Assembly (NCBI RefSeq): GCF_003058265.1
Contig: NZ_QBUK01000001.1
Location: 124,001-188,000, forward strand
DNA length: 64,000 bases
Direction of reading: 5' to 3'
DNA from: Flagellimonas amoyensis
GTDB taxonomy: Bacteria; Bacteroidota; Bacteroidia; Flavobacteriales; Flavobacteriaceae
Below, piece by piece: positions 26,306-34,734 of this stretch. The notes under the pieces were generated by a model. The model was not told the DNA's origin and ran no database searches. It saw only the letters and a program-made list of their open reading frames with translations. How positions within the stretch are numbered: the stretch's first letter is position 1; the number at the start of each line of letters is the position of its first letter. The translations under genes and the position numbers were made by a program.

Positions 26306-27303
26306 TCCAGTTTCTCGGTAAGTTTTTCAAAAACCTTTTTGGGATCTTTGTTTTTGTACAGGATTTGGTACACCGCATTGATGATGGGCGTTTTGGATTT
26401 CTTTTCCCGTTTTTCCATCAACAAATGGGCACTTTTGGTAGCGTAATATCCTTCGGCCACCATGTTCATTTCCATCATGGCACTTTTTACGGTATAGCCC
26501 TTGCCGATCATGTTGCCGAACATTCGGTTCCTACTGAAGGTCGAATACCCTGTGACCAATAGATCACCCAAATAGGCCGAAGCGTTGATGTTGCGTTTCA
26601 TTTTGTACACCCGGTCAATGAACCGTTTCATCTCCCGGATGGCATTGCTCATGAGCACACTCTGAAAATTGTCGCCATATCCCAAACCATGCGCAATCCC
26701 TGCGGCAATGGCATAGATGTTCTTCAGCATGGCCGCATATTCCGTGCCGATGATGTCGTCCGAGATCTTGGTGCGGATGTATTCGCTTTTTACATGATCG
26801 GCCACCATTTTCGCCTTTTTGGCATCCGCACAGGCAATGGTGAGGTAGGAAAGGCGCTCCAGGGCAACCTCTTCTGCATGGCAGGGCCCCGTCAGTACAC
26901 CAATGTTCTCGAACGGAATGCCATAATGTTCATGGAAATGTTCCCCTACGATGAGTCCGGTCTCAGGGACAATGCCCTTGATGGCCGAAAAAACGATCTT
27001 GTCCTTCAAGGAGAGGGTCAGTTTGCTGAGCTCGCTCTCCAAAAAAGCAGAGGGAATGGCAAATATGAGCACATCCGAAGCTTCCACAATTTCATTGATG
27101 TCGTGGCTGAGGTGCAATTGTTCCACCTCAAATTCAACAGAGCCCAAATAGTTGGGGTTGTGCCCCTCTTTTTTGATATAGCGTATGGCCGAATCACTCC
27201 GCATGTACCACCCGACACTGTCCAAATTTTCCAACAACATCTTCACAATGGCGGTTCCCCAGCTTCCCCCTCCAAAAACTCCAAATCTCAATTTTTCTTC
27301 CAT
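26302..27303 (-). CDS. gpsA: NAD(P)H-dependent glycerol-3-phosphate dehydrogenase
   Basis: The 333-residue enzyme makes sn-glycerol-3-phosphate for phospholipids. It has the cofactor loop GGGSWGT (11-17), K109 (SAIKG), the GPCHAEEVA segment, the catalytic lysine K194 (AAMLKNIYAIAAG) and a helical C-domain. The start codon lies only 5-7 bases from a TAATTTTG -7 box, so its mRNA may be leaderless. The convergent partner glpD runs the reaction the other way. Confidence 0.96.
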   Translation of the reverse strand: MEEKLRFGVFGGGSWGTAIVKMLLENLDSVGWYMRSDSAIRYIKKEGHNPNYLGSVEFEVEQLHLSHDINEIVEASDVLIFAIPSAFLESELSKLTLSLKDKIVFSAIKGIVPETGLIVGEHFHEHYGIPFENIGVLTGPCHAEEVALERLSYLTIACADAKKAKMVADHVKSEYIRTKISDDIIGTEYAAMLKNIYAIAAGIAHGLGYGDNFQSVLMSNAIREMKRFIDRVYKMKRNINASAYLGDLLVTGYSTFSRNRMFGNMIGKGYTVKSAMMEMNMVAEGYYATKSAHLLMEKREKKSKTPIINAVYQILYKNKDPKKVFEKLTEKLD

Positions 27304-27307
27304 GTGC

Positions 27308-27315
27308 CAAAATTA
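27308..27315 (-). promoter_or_regulatory. -7 promoter element TAATTTTG directly at the gpsA start
   Basis: This is an exact TAnnTTTG match on the minus strand, ending four bases before the gpsA ATG. With the usual 5-8-base distance to the start site, transcription would begin at or next to the A of the ATG. Confidence 0.55.
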
Positions 27316-27428
27316 CGCCGTAAAACCGAATAATAAAATCAACAGTTTATTAAACACTGATTATCAAATGTTTAAAAAATTTGGCATAGAGATTGGTCTG
27401 CCATCAATGAACCTTAAAATCCTCGATT

Positions 27429-28346
27429 ATGAAAAATGGAAAACTACTCTTGGGAATTTTGATGATCGGCCTTTTGGCCAGTTCTTGCTACACCGAGGTT
27501 ATCGTGGAGGATGATTTCATTGAGGAATCGCCCATCAACACCGCCTTGGTATTGGAAAACTACGATATCTGGTATGTGGATATCAACGCAACGCAGGGAA
27601 ATGGCGAAGTGCCGTTTCTGCAACGTGCGTTCACCATATCTTTTGACCGTGGCGTGGTGTATGCCAACAACAATTTGGTGGGAATCGGTAAAACGGGCAA
27701 CGGATTGGGAGTGGATGTGGGCACCTATGGTACCTATAGCGGAGCGGTGGAAGTGGACCACGATGTGGACGGTCTTTGGCTTTTGGAGGTATATGCCGTC
27801 AACAACAATACGTTGGAACTTTACGACCCCAGCTCCAACACCTCCTATGTGTTGAGGGGATATTACAGGAGTTCCTTCGATTATGATATGGTCTTTTATG
27901 ACAACATCCACTATTTCCTGCAGGAATATCAGGTTTGGGAAAAGACCTATACCAGTGAGTATGGGGCCCTGAACGATTTTGATGAGGAAAATTACCTTCA
28001 GTTCTTTTCTGATGGCGGTGGCTATTTCAGGTCTTCTATTGATGGCCAGGGCATACCGTTTTCCAACATTCAATGGGATTATGAAGGTGATTATGAGGTA
28101 TATGATGTGGCCAATGATGCCTCCTTGAAAACTTTAACACTGGGTTATGATTTCTTGGGCAATGATTATTTTGAATTGTACGTTATCAATGACAGTACAA
28201 TAGAGTTGTACCATGTGTCCAGCGGAACGGTCTATGAGTTTACAGGAAGAGGATACAAGCAGTTTTTGAAATCTGGAGATACGGGTAAAAAACGTTCCAA
28301 GGTGACCAACCCGACCATGAACGTGACCCGACAACGAAATATGTAA
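27429..28346 (+). CDS. lipoprotein with a duplicated beta domain, function unknown
   Basis: The 305-residue product has a lipoprotein signal (GLLASSC, Cys20). Two related halves follow, each ending in a similar strand pair: NTLELYDPSSNTSYVLRGYY (~residues 130-149) and STIELYHVSSGTVYEFTGRGY (~255-275). It is acidic and Tyr/Asp-rich with a basic tail. Flavobacterial genomes carry relatives, sometimes misnamed as nucleotide adenylyltransferases, but nothing here looks enzymatic. The gene is followed by a hairpin-linker-terminator module. Confidence 0.8.
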   Translation: MKNGKLLLGILMIGLLASSCYTEVIVEDDFIEESPINTALVLENYDIWYVDINATQGNGEVPFLQRAFTISFDRGVVYANNNLVGIGKTGNGLGVDVGTYGTYSGAVEVDHDVDGLWLLEVYAVNNNTLELYDPSSNTSYVLRGYYRSSFDYDMVFYDNIHYFLQEYQVWEKTYTSEYGALNDFDEENYLQFFSDGGGYFRSSIDGQGIPFSNIQWDYEGDYEVYDVANDASLKTLTLGYDFLGNDYFELYVINDSTIELYHVSSGTVYEFTGRGYKQFLKSGDTGKKRSKVTNPTMNVTRQRNM

Positions 28347-28445
28347 GGAAGAACAGAAATGTTCGACTGTACTGATAGTTTTTTTGGTTGGTTATTTAGT
28401 TAAGAACCGCCTTGGGCAATAAAGTCCGGGGCGGTTTTTTTTTGA
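28347..28445 (+). terminator. structured 3' UTR: small hairpin, TTTGGTTGGTTATTTAG linker, intrinsic terminator
   Basis: After the lipoprotein stop there is a small hairpin (GAACA-GAAA-TGTTC), then a T/G-rich linker containing TTTGGTTGGTTATTTAG. A terminator stem AACCGCC/GGGCGGTT with a run of nine or more T ends the module. The linker is identical over 17 bases to that at 62591-62607. The terminator itself is clear; the function of the upstream parts is unknown. Confidence 0.8.
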
Positions 28446-28569
28446 TGGCAGCCCTTTGCCATCTATTATGGCCATTTGGGCGAAACACTGACAGATTTTC
28501 AACGATTTAGCATGTGATTGCCATATTCCCAATTCTTTTTCAGGATGGGGACAAACCCATAATAAGTGG

Positions 28570-28577
28570 TACTTTTG
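28570..28577 (+). promoter_or_regulatory. -7 promoter element TACTTTTG for the second SulP gene
   Basis: This is an exact TAnnTTTG match, ending 19 bases before the SulP ATG. No convincing -33 TTG is visible at the expected distance. Confidence 0.5.
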
Positions 28578-28596
28578 CCCCCTTAAAAATCGAAAG

Positions 28597-30120
28597 ATGA
28601 AAAAATACCTCAACCTTTTTGATTTTTCCCAAAAGGTAAACTACCGAACTGAGATCTTATCGGGCCTTACCGTAGCCTTGGCACTCGTGCCCGAAGCCAT
28701 TGCTTTTGCCTTCATTGCAGGTCTGTCCCCATTGACCGGATTGTATGCCGCCTTTGTGATGGGATTGGTGACCTCCATTTTGGGCGGAAGACCGGGAATG
28801 ATCTCTGGGGCCACAGGAGCCGTTGCGGTAGTGATCGTAAACTTGGCCCAGCAATACGGTGTGGAATATGTGTTTGCCACGGTGGTTCTGGCGGGTGTTT
28901 TGCAGCTATTGGCAGGCATTCTTCGGTTGGGTAAATTGATGCGTTTGGTACCTCATCCCGTAATTTTTGGATTTGTGAACGGCCTCGCCATCATCATTTT
29001 TATGTCGCAGCTGACACAGTTCAAAACTCCGGAAGGGGATTGGTTGACCGGTAGCACATTGTTCATTTTTCTGGGATTGGTGTTGTTGACGATGTTGATC
29101 ATTTGGGGATTGCCCAAATTGACGAAAGTGCTTCCCGCATCCTTGGCTGCTATTTTGGTGGTGTTCGGAATTGTTTTTTTTATGGGATTGGACACTCGAA
29201 CCATTGGTGATATCGCCTCCATTCAAGGAACATTCCCCCCATTTCATATTCCCGATCTTCCTTTTACTTGGGAGACGTTGCAGATCATTTTTCCCTTTGC
29301 GGCAATAGTGGCCGGGGTTGGCTTGATCGAGAGTTTGCTAACGCTTAATATTGTGGATGAAATTACCGAAACGCGAGGTAGGGGCAACAAGGAAGCCGTG
29401 GCCCAAGGAACGGCCAATATCTTATCCGGATTTTTCTCTGGGATGGGCGGTTGTGCCATGATCGGGCAAAGTTTGATCAATACTTCCAATGGGGCAAGGG
29501 CCAGACTTTCAGGGATTTTTGCGGCCTTGATGCTCTTGGTGTTCATCATGTTCGGTTCCAGTTTGATAGAAAAAGTCCCCATGGCTGCCCTCACCGGGTT
29601 GATGATCATGGTGGCATTGGGCACCTTTGAGTGGGCCAGTTTAAAAACCTTCCGCCGTATGCCCAAATCGGATGTATTGGTGATGGTACTCGTGACCTTG
29701 GTGACCGTGTTCCTGCACAATTTGGCCTTGGCCGTTTTGGTAGGGGTGATCATTTCTGCCTTGGTGTTCGCTTGGGACAATGCAAAGCGGATCAGGGCAA
29801 GAAAGTATGTGGATGAGGAAGGTGTAAAACATTACGAGATCTACGGTCCACTCTTCTTTGGGAGCACCACACTTTTTGCAGAAAAGTTTGATGTGCTGAA
29901 CGATCCCGAAGAGGTCATCATCGACTTTAAGGAAAGCCGATTGGTGGATATGTCCGCCATTGAAGCTGTGAACAAGATTACGGAACGCTACCGTAAAGTG
30001 GGCAAAAAACTTCACTTGAAACATTTGAGCCAAGACTGCCAACGTCTTTTGGCCAATGCCGATGACATTATCGAGGTGAACGTTTTGGAAGATCCAACCT
30101 ATAAGGTTGTGGTCGACTAA
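28597..30120 (+). CDS. SulP family anion transporter with STAS domain (second copy)
   Basis: The 507-residue inner-membrane transporter has the full SulP core: RTEILSGLTVALALVPEAIAFAFIAGLSPLTGLYAA, then GGRPGMISGATGA, which is the sulfate transporter signature. A short STAS domain (~415-507) is present, with VIIDFKESRLVDMSAIEAV. It differs clearly from the SulP at 259-1842, whose neighbours suggest bicarbonate, so sulfate or another anion is as likely here. The stop lies four bases from that of the convergent DinB gene. Confidence 0.93.
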   Translation: MKKYLNLFDFSQKVNYRTEILSGLTVALALVPEAIAFAFIAGLSPLTGLYAAFVMGLVTSILGGRPGMISGATGAVAVVIVNLAQQYGVEYVFATVVLAGVLQLLAGILRLGKLMRLVPHPVIFGFVNGLAIIIFMSQLTQFKTPEGDWLTGSTLFIFLGLVLLTMLIIWGLPKLTKVLPASLAAILVVFGIVFFMGLDTRTIGDIASIQGTFPPFHIPDLPFTWETLQIIFPFAAIVAGVGLIESLLTLNIVDEITETRGRGNKEAVAQGTANILSGFFSGMGGCAMIGQSLINTSNGARARLSGIFAALMLLVFIMFGSSLIEKVPMAALTGLMIMVALGTFEWASLKTFRRMPKSDVLVMVLVTLVTVFLHNLALAVLVGVIISALVFAWDNAKRIRARKYVDEEGVKHYEIYGPLFFGSTTLFAEKFDVLNDPEEVIIDFKESRLVDMSAIEAVNKITERYRKVGKKLHLKHLSQDCQRLLANADDIIEVNVLEDPTYKVVVD

Positions 30121-30124
30121 TAGG

Positions 30125-30727
30125 CTACTCTTTGGTCTGCCCCAAAAACGGGTTTACGTTGGGGTTTTGCGGATTGCCACTCGCCCTTCGCATGAGCGTG
30201 ATCTGTCCGGTGTGGTAGATGCAATCCGAGATCATACCATTGATGAGGTTCCAAAAGGCAAATTCCGATGCTTGCTCCCCGCTTTTAAAGATCACCTTGA
30301 ATTTTTCCATCTCCTCGGCACTTTTTCCCAAGACTTTACCACTGGCCGCTTTCAAATTTTGAAGGGTCTTGGCCCGCAATTCCTCATACGAAGTAGGGGT
30401 TGGGTAGAGGGACTTTTCAAAAGGTTGTGCATCTGGGGCCAACAATATGTTGTTGGACATGGTATTGATATGCGCTATGGTTTCCAAAATGCTCCTGCCG
30501 TCTTCGGAAGGTTGGTAAGTGAGGTCTTTTTCCGTTAGGCCCTCAGTGGCCCAGTAGAACCGGTACCCTAGACCGTCAATCATTCGGGCCACTAAGTTTC
30601 CCGAAGTATATGCTTCGGGATGGGCGGGTATCTCTTTATAGGGGAGTTCCATGTTTTGTGCTTGAAGTGTTACTGCGGATAGCAAAAGAAAAAAAAGGGA
30701 AATGGGAGGTAGAAAAGTCTTTTTCAT
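30125..30727 (-). CDS. exported DinB-superfamily protein
   Basis: The 200-residue protein has a clear signal peptide (residues 1-24, ending LQAQ) followed by a DinB/YfiT-type four-helix bundle: GNLVARMIDGLGYRFYWATEGL, SILETIAHINTMSN, and FWNLINGMISDCIYHTGQITLMRRASG near the end. The histidine triad of metal-binding DinB proteins is partly present (H in IAHI, H in YHTGQ). Export is unusual for the family. The function is unknown. A different, cytoplasmic DinB protein lies at 44412. Confidence 0.87.
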   Translation of the reverse strand: MKKTFLPPISLFFLLLSAVTLQAQNMELPYKEIPAHPEAYTSGNLVARMIDGLGYRFYWATEGLTEKDLTYQPSEDGRSILETIAHINTMSNNILLAPDAQPFEKSLYPTPTSYEELRAKTLQNLKAASGKVLGKSAEEMEKFKVIFKSGEQASEFAFWNLINGMISDCIYHTGQITLMRRASGNPQNPNVNPFLGQTKE

Positions 30728-30790
30728 AGGCCGTAAAGGTATGGCAGAATGGGGTTTTTTGGAAGTACGTTAGCAATTCATCATGTTCAA

Positions 30791-31504
30791 CTATTTTATT
30801 CTTACCCCTTTAATTCCTGTGGCGCAACCATAGAAATATTCAACATATTGAATTTTAAACTCTTGCTTGGAAAAAATTCGAAATACGTTTTTTGAGTTCT
30901 GGAATTCTTCGGTATAAACGCCCAACATTTTATAAGTTTCTGGGCTTCCAAGAAATAGCTTACCCAAAATGGGAACAATCCTTTTTAGGTAAAACATATA
31001 AAATGGTTTTAAGAGTTTGTTTTTGGGAACGGACACATCGATTAGTGAGAATTTTCCATTGACTTTCAATATCCGTTTAATTTCCAGAGCCAATTTGTCA
31101 AGCTGTTCATCATTAAAAGTCTTAAGTCCAAAACCAGAAATGATATAATCTGCTGTTTCTTCTGGGATTGAGTTCTCAAAGACATTTTCCTTCAGAACCT
31201 GAATTTTAGAATCTCTAAACCTTAATTTGTTTTTTTGGGCACGATTGACCATCTCAGAAGAGAAATCTAGCCCTATCAGCTTTGAGTTTTTGTCGGACGA
31301 TTTCAATATATGTTTCCAACATTCACCCATTCCGGTCATTAGATCAACTACTGTTTTGCCTTTCTCGATTTGAATTTCCTCAACACATTGTCTTCTCCAT
31401 CTTTCGCTGAATCCAAACGAAGTCAAATAGTTCATTTTTGAATAAGAGCGACTCATGTTGTCAAATAGTTTTTCAACAAATTTTGGCTCATATATTTCTT
31501 TCAT
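30791..31504 (-). CDS. class I SAM-dependent methyltransferase (UbiE-like)
   Basis: The 237-residue enzyme has motif I VDLMTGMGECW, LIGLDFSSEMV after the second strand, and the UbiE/COQ5-like segments ADYIISGFGLKTFNDEQLDKLALEI (read in parts) and GKFSLIDVSVPKN. The acceptor is unknown. The gene is noticeably more AT-rich than the genes at 28-30 kb, which fits the accessory nature of the stretch up to 36 kb. There is no obvious operon partner. Confidence 0.87.
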   Translation of the reverse strand: MKEIYEPKFVEKLFDNMSRSYSKMNYLTSFGFSERWRRQCVEEIQIEKGKTVVDLMTGMGECWKHILKSSDKNSKLIGLDFSSEMVNRAQKNKLRFRDSKIQVLKENVFENSIPEETADYIISGFGLKTFNDEQLDKLALEIKRILKVNGKFSLIDVSVPKNKLLKPFYMFYLKRIVPILGKLFLGSPETYKMLGVYTEEFQNSKNVFRIFSKQEFKIQYVEYFYGCATGIKGVRIK

Positions 31505-31616
31505 AAAGGAAGTTGAGGTTGATTATTGCCGATAGTTTCGTGAAGGATCTCGTTCAACAGGGAAATTGATTTAAAGATATGGCTAAATGGATTGGATTCC
31601 ATGTGGATGATTGTGT

Positions 31617-32804
31617 TCATTCGCTCTTGTTCAACTCCTTTATTTTTAGTGAAGCGTTGGCATTGTCCGGGTCCAGCCCAAGGACCTTTGTATAGTTTTC
31701 GATTGCTTTTTGGGTGTTTCCCAACGTCTCATAGGCTTCTGCCAAGCTATCGTATGCATTGGGCGACTTGGGGAAGTTTTCCACATTCAACAGGAAAAAC
31801 TCCAATGCTTTCGGTCTGTCCTCCGCATTTCTGCTTTGCAGTAGGGCATAACCCAATTGGTTCACTAGGTGTTCAGGGGGCGGAAAATCCCAGGAGAGCC
31901 GCTCCGAAAGTTCCTGAAAATGCCTGATGAGCTGCTCTTTGGCAACGATGTCCCGATAGGAAACTCCGTAGCCTTCAAAAATTGCCGAGATTCCGTTGTG
32001 AAAGGCAATGATGGGGACCGAGCTATGGTTTTCATGCTCGAAGTATTCCAATTGGGCGGGCAGCGTACCGCTGTATTTGCTGTTCAGTGCTTCATAGAAC
32101 CTCACATGGCGATCCCGGTTCCGGATATTTCTTTTTCCCCAATTTGCGGTGGCCATGTAAAGGAACCTTTTAAAGGATGCATCGGTCATTGCATCCAGTT
32201 TATGGTCCATGGTTTCTGAATCCCAAGTTCCAAAACTCGGGTCGACCGCAATGAATGCATTGAAAAGTGTTTTTTCTTTCATATAGGCATGGGCGGCCAA
32301 GAGACCCCCTAACGAATGTCCAAAAAGGATTCGATAGGGCACTGTTCTATACTTCTGGTCCAAGTCTGGCAAAAGTTCGTCTTCCAAAAATTGAAGAAAG
32401 CGGTCCCCTCCGCCGGAAGTGTTCGCCCTTGTGGTAATGATTTTGTCCGGGGTATAGTCCCTTCTCCGATCCACATTTTGGATGGCGACCACGATCATCT
32501 CCGGGATTTTTTGGTTTCGGTAAGTGTCAGCGCTCATGTAGTTTACCATTCCCGCTATGGGCTTGAAGTGCACATTTCCATCGAGTACGATGAGCACGGG
32601 ATACCTTTTATAGGACGGTCCTTTATCATGATAGGACTCGGGAAGGCTGATCCAATAGTCCCTGTCTTCCTCCAAAATGGTGGACCTAAGGGTGTGTTTT
32701 GTGCCGAGGACAATTTGTTCCCCAGTTTGTGATTGCATCGGACAGACCCCTATCACCAAAAACAGAATGGCCAAAAAAGGTTTGCGGATAAGGTTGATTT
32801 TCAT
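31617..32804 (-). CDS. exported alpha/beta-hydrolase (esterase D/IroE-like) with C-terminal TPR
   Basis: The 395-residue protein has a signal peptide (to about residue 25), a putative-esterase domain with nucleophile motif GHSLGG (S164) and YPVLIVLDGN, and a C-terminal TPR unit (~335-390, with AYDSLAEAYETLGNTQKAIENYTKVLGLDPDN in parts). This fusion is common in Bacteroidota and is annotated as alpha/beta hydrolase or siderophore esterase. No siderophore genes are nearby, so the substrate is open. Confidence 0.88.
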   Translation of the reverse strand: MKINLIRKPFLAILFLVIGVCPMQSQTGEQIVLGTKHTLRSTILEEDRDYWISLPESYHDKGPSYKRYPVLIVLDGNVHFKPIAGMVNYMSADTYRNQKIPEMIVVAIQNVDRRRDYTPDKIITTRANTSGGGDRFLQFLEDELLPDLDQKYRTVPYRILFGHSLGGLLAAHAYMKEKTLFNAFIAVDPSFGTWDSETMDHKLDAMTDASFKRFLYMATANWGKRNIRNRDRHVRFYEALNSKYSGTLPAQLEYFEHENHSSVPIIAFHNGISAIFEGYGVSYRDIVAKEQLIRHFQELSERLSWDFPPPEHLVNQLGYALLQSRNAEDRPKALEFFLLNVENFPKSPNAYDSLAEAYETLGNTQKAIENYTKVLGLDPDNANASLKIKELNKSE

Positions 32805-32917
32805 AGGGTTGGCAACAGTTTTGGTTATGGTTTCGTGCCGTTGAGGATTGGTAGGACGAAACCATTCCTTTTATTAAAAGTAGGGAATTTAGTTAAGGTA
32901 GATTGGCACCATTGCTT

Positions 32918-33553
32918 CTAGCCATTGTTGCGCAAGGTGTTTTTTCCACGTTTATCAATTTCGATGGCGCGTTTATAAAAGTCCGCAAATTCCTTTTCAT
33001 CATACTTTACACGCATTGCGCATAACACATCGTGCAAGCCTAAACTGCACCAATCCCAAAGCAAGGTATCGAAATTATATTTGTACATCTGTGTCGAAAC
33101 TTCATTTCGTATTTTTTGAGTTTCGAGTTCGTCAATTCCAACTTCGCTCAGACATTTGCTCATCCGTTTTTCCGTTTCATCGGTGAATTCGGTGTCAACA
33201 TACGGTTCTAAAATCCAATCCCAATTCCAGCTATGCTCGATGAGGTCAATACGGTTCGTATTCGCAAATTCGATCAGCTCATCTTTAAGTTCTTGTGAGA
33301 TAAAAATGATGTCGTTTTGAACATATAATCTACAAAGGCCGTGTTTGGCATGGATAAAATGGATTTCATCGGCACCAATTGTTTTGCTGGGGTAAGCAAT
33401 TGAGGGTTTGAATGGATATTTGGTGATTATGATTTCATTTGCCTTGATTTCCGATTCGCCAATTCCGCAAAAGAAGTTTCTCATTTCGTAATCGCTTGAA
33501 TTAAAAAATGCACCTTTTTTAGATTTTTGGAACAGACTTTTGATAAAATTCAC
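32918..33553 (-). CDS. hypothetical cassette-borne protein, 211 residues
   Basis: I do not recognise the family. The product is cytoplasmic, aromatic and acidic, with the segment HSWNWDWILEPYVDTEF (~residues 105-121) and LLWDWCSLGLHDVLCAMRVKYDE near the C-terminus. The last codons (RNNG-stop) are written by the flanking repeat CGCAACAATGGCTAG itself, so the reading frame ends inside the cassette boundary. The start lies 18 bases from the opposite core AACAACGG. AT content is visibly higher than in the core genes. Confidence 0.7.
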   Translation of the reverse strand: MNFIKSLFQKSKKGAFFNSSDYEMRNFFCGIGESEIKANEIIITKYPFKPSIAYPSKTIGADEIHFIHAKHGLCRLYVQNDIIFISQELKDELIEFANTNRIDLIEHSWNWDWILEPYVDTEFTDETEKRMSKCLSEVGIDELETQKIRNEVSTQMYKYNFDTLLWDWCSLGLHDVLCAMRVKYDEKEFADFYKRAIEIDKRGKNTLRNNG

Positions 33554-33570
33554 GGTCTTTTAATATGATG

Positions 33571-33727
33571 AACAACGGTCTCGTATAAGCGTCGGTTACG
33601 GGTTAAAATGCGTTAATATTCGGTTTAGTACAGACGTCAGTAATTCCGAGTGGATTCTAGCCTGCCCCGAGCGCAGTCGAAGGGTAGTCGAATCCGCCGT
33701 AATTGCGGTTATACATTGTTACCTACA
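33571..33727. repeat. attC-like imperfect palindrome between units 1 and 2
   Basis: The outer arms AACAA...GTATAA (33571-33588) pair with TTATAC.TTGTT (33709-33720). An inner stem AATTCCGAGTGGATTC (33642-33657) pairs imperfectly with GAATCCGCCGTAATT (33690-33704). The apex holds CCCCGAGCGCAGTCGAAGGG, a copy of a short repeat also found at 51609. The right arm runs into GTTACCTACA, one base from the stop of the next unit's gene. Confidence 0.65.
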
Positions 33728-33728
33728 G

Positions 33729-34394
33729 TTATTTTTTTCCGAACTTCACTAATTCGGGTTTTATTATTATCAATTCTTTTTTTCTCGGAAATTTTCCGTG
33801 TTCAAAAGTTAGTTCAACATTATTTTCTTTTTTTTCAAGCGATTTTAAATCTACATCATAAAAGTCCGAAATCACGAATGTCTTATTTTCATAACCTAAT
33901 TCAGTTGGTTGAATTAAAATATGGATGTCGGTTTTTGAATTTTCGGTTTCTAGAGGTAAACTTTGTCCATTGTAAAAGGTCATTACTCTTACAAAAAAGT
34001 CATTTCCATATTCCGATTCAACTTGGTCAAAATCACGCAAAACTGATTCAAATTCCGATTTAGACGTTTGAGCGATTTCAGATGTGTGCTTATAAACGAA
34101 AAAATTGTCTGAAATGTCTAAAGTATCTTTAAAATCCTTTTTGTCAATTAATTTCCGTTCTCCACTTTTTAATTTTTCCGCAACATTTATTTCAGAGTCC
34201 GAAGTTTCCACGAAACGATAATAATCAGAAGTTTGTTTGCTCGCTAGATTCTCAATTTGTGTTTGCAAATCCGAAATCTGCTTTTCTTTTTCGGTCAGTT
34301 TTTCAGTCAGCTTTTCCAATTCCGATGAAGTTTGTTTTGAATTACAACTTGCAATTAAAATCAATGTTAAAATCAGTAATGGAATGTTTTTCAT
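33729..34394 (-). CDS. cassette-borne lipoprotein with coiled coil, function unknown
   Basis: The 221-residue product has a lipoprotein signal (LILIASC, Cys17), a coiled coil at ~24-55 (LEKLTEKLTEKEKQISDLQ) and a C-terminal alpha/beta part with no recognised fold. The frame begins three bases from TGTAGGTAAC and ends one base from GTTACCTACA, so the unit contains almost nothing besides the gene. No promoter fits between core and ATG. Expression must start in the palindrome or from upstream. Confidence 0.7.
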   Translation of the reverse strand: MKNIPLLILTLILIASCNSKQTSSELEKLTEKLTEKEKQISDLQTQIENLASKQTSDYYRFVETSDSEINVAEKLKSGERKLIDKKDFKDTLDISDNFFVYKHTSEIAQTSKSEFESVLRDFDQVESEYGNDFFVRVMTFYNGQSLPLETENSKTDIHILIQPTELGYENKTFVISDFYDVDLKSLEKKENNVELTFEHGKFPRKKELIIIKPELVKFGKK

Positions 34395-34397
34395 AAT

Positions 34398-34526
34398 TGT
34401 AGGTAACGGTCTAGGCTATGAGTAGTTGCGTGGTTTAGCACATAACTTTGCAAGTACACACCAAGCTGAAAATCCGCGAGGATTTTCAGAAGTAGTCGAG
34501 AACAAGCAATTACTTATAGCCATCTT
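34398..34526. repeat. attC-like imperfect palindrome between units 2 and 3, interrupted by IS110
   Basis: The arms GGCTATGAGTAGTTGC (34414-34429) and GCAATTACTTATAGCC (34506-34521) pair over 16 bases with two G-T positions. An inner perfect hairpin CTGAAAATCC-GCGA-GGATTTTCAG (34466-34489) sits near the apex. The core TGTAGGTAAC is at its left. The matching right-hand core GTTACCTGC is displaced to 35729 by the inserted element. Confidence 0.7.
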
Positions 34527-34559
34527 AAGTTTGATTCTGGTTAAATTATAGTCATAAAT

Positions 34560-34734
34560 CAGAAAGAACAAAAGAGAGGAACAAGGTCAATATAGCCATA
34601 GGAAGTATCGATTCCGTCAACATTGATGACCCCCTCTCTTTTCCACTCAAGAATTCGTTCAGTTCTGTGAGACCTAGATCTCGATTTTAAGTTGTTGAAG
34701 CCTAAGTGGAGCGTCCTTTCCAAAACATTTTCCT
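34560..34734 (+). ncRNA. candidate IS110 bridge RNA in the left non-coding end
   Basis: AAAAGAGAGG (34570-34579) pairs perfectly with CCTCTCTTTT (34633-34642), enclosing GGTCA/TGACC and a large internal loop. A second small hairpin GAGA-CCTAGA-TCTC follows (34669-34682). IS110 group elements are known to encode a bridge RNA with target and donor loops in this position. No promoter was located and the loops were not matched to donor or target here. Confidence 0.5.

Noticed and set aside
30783..31557. Methyltransferase gene as a further cassette
   Set aside because: GTTCAAC occurs on both sides but in direct orientation and without palindromes, so it does not match the cassette boundaries.
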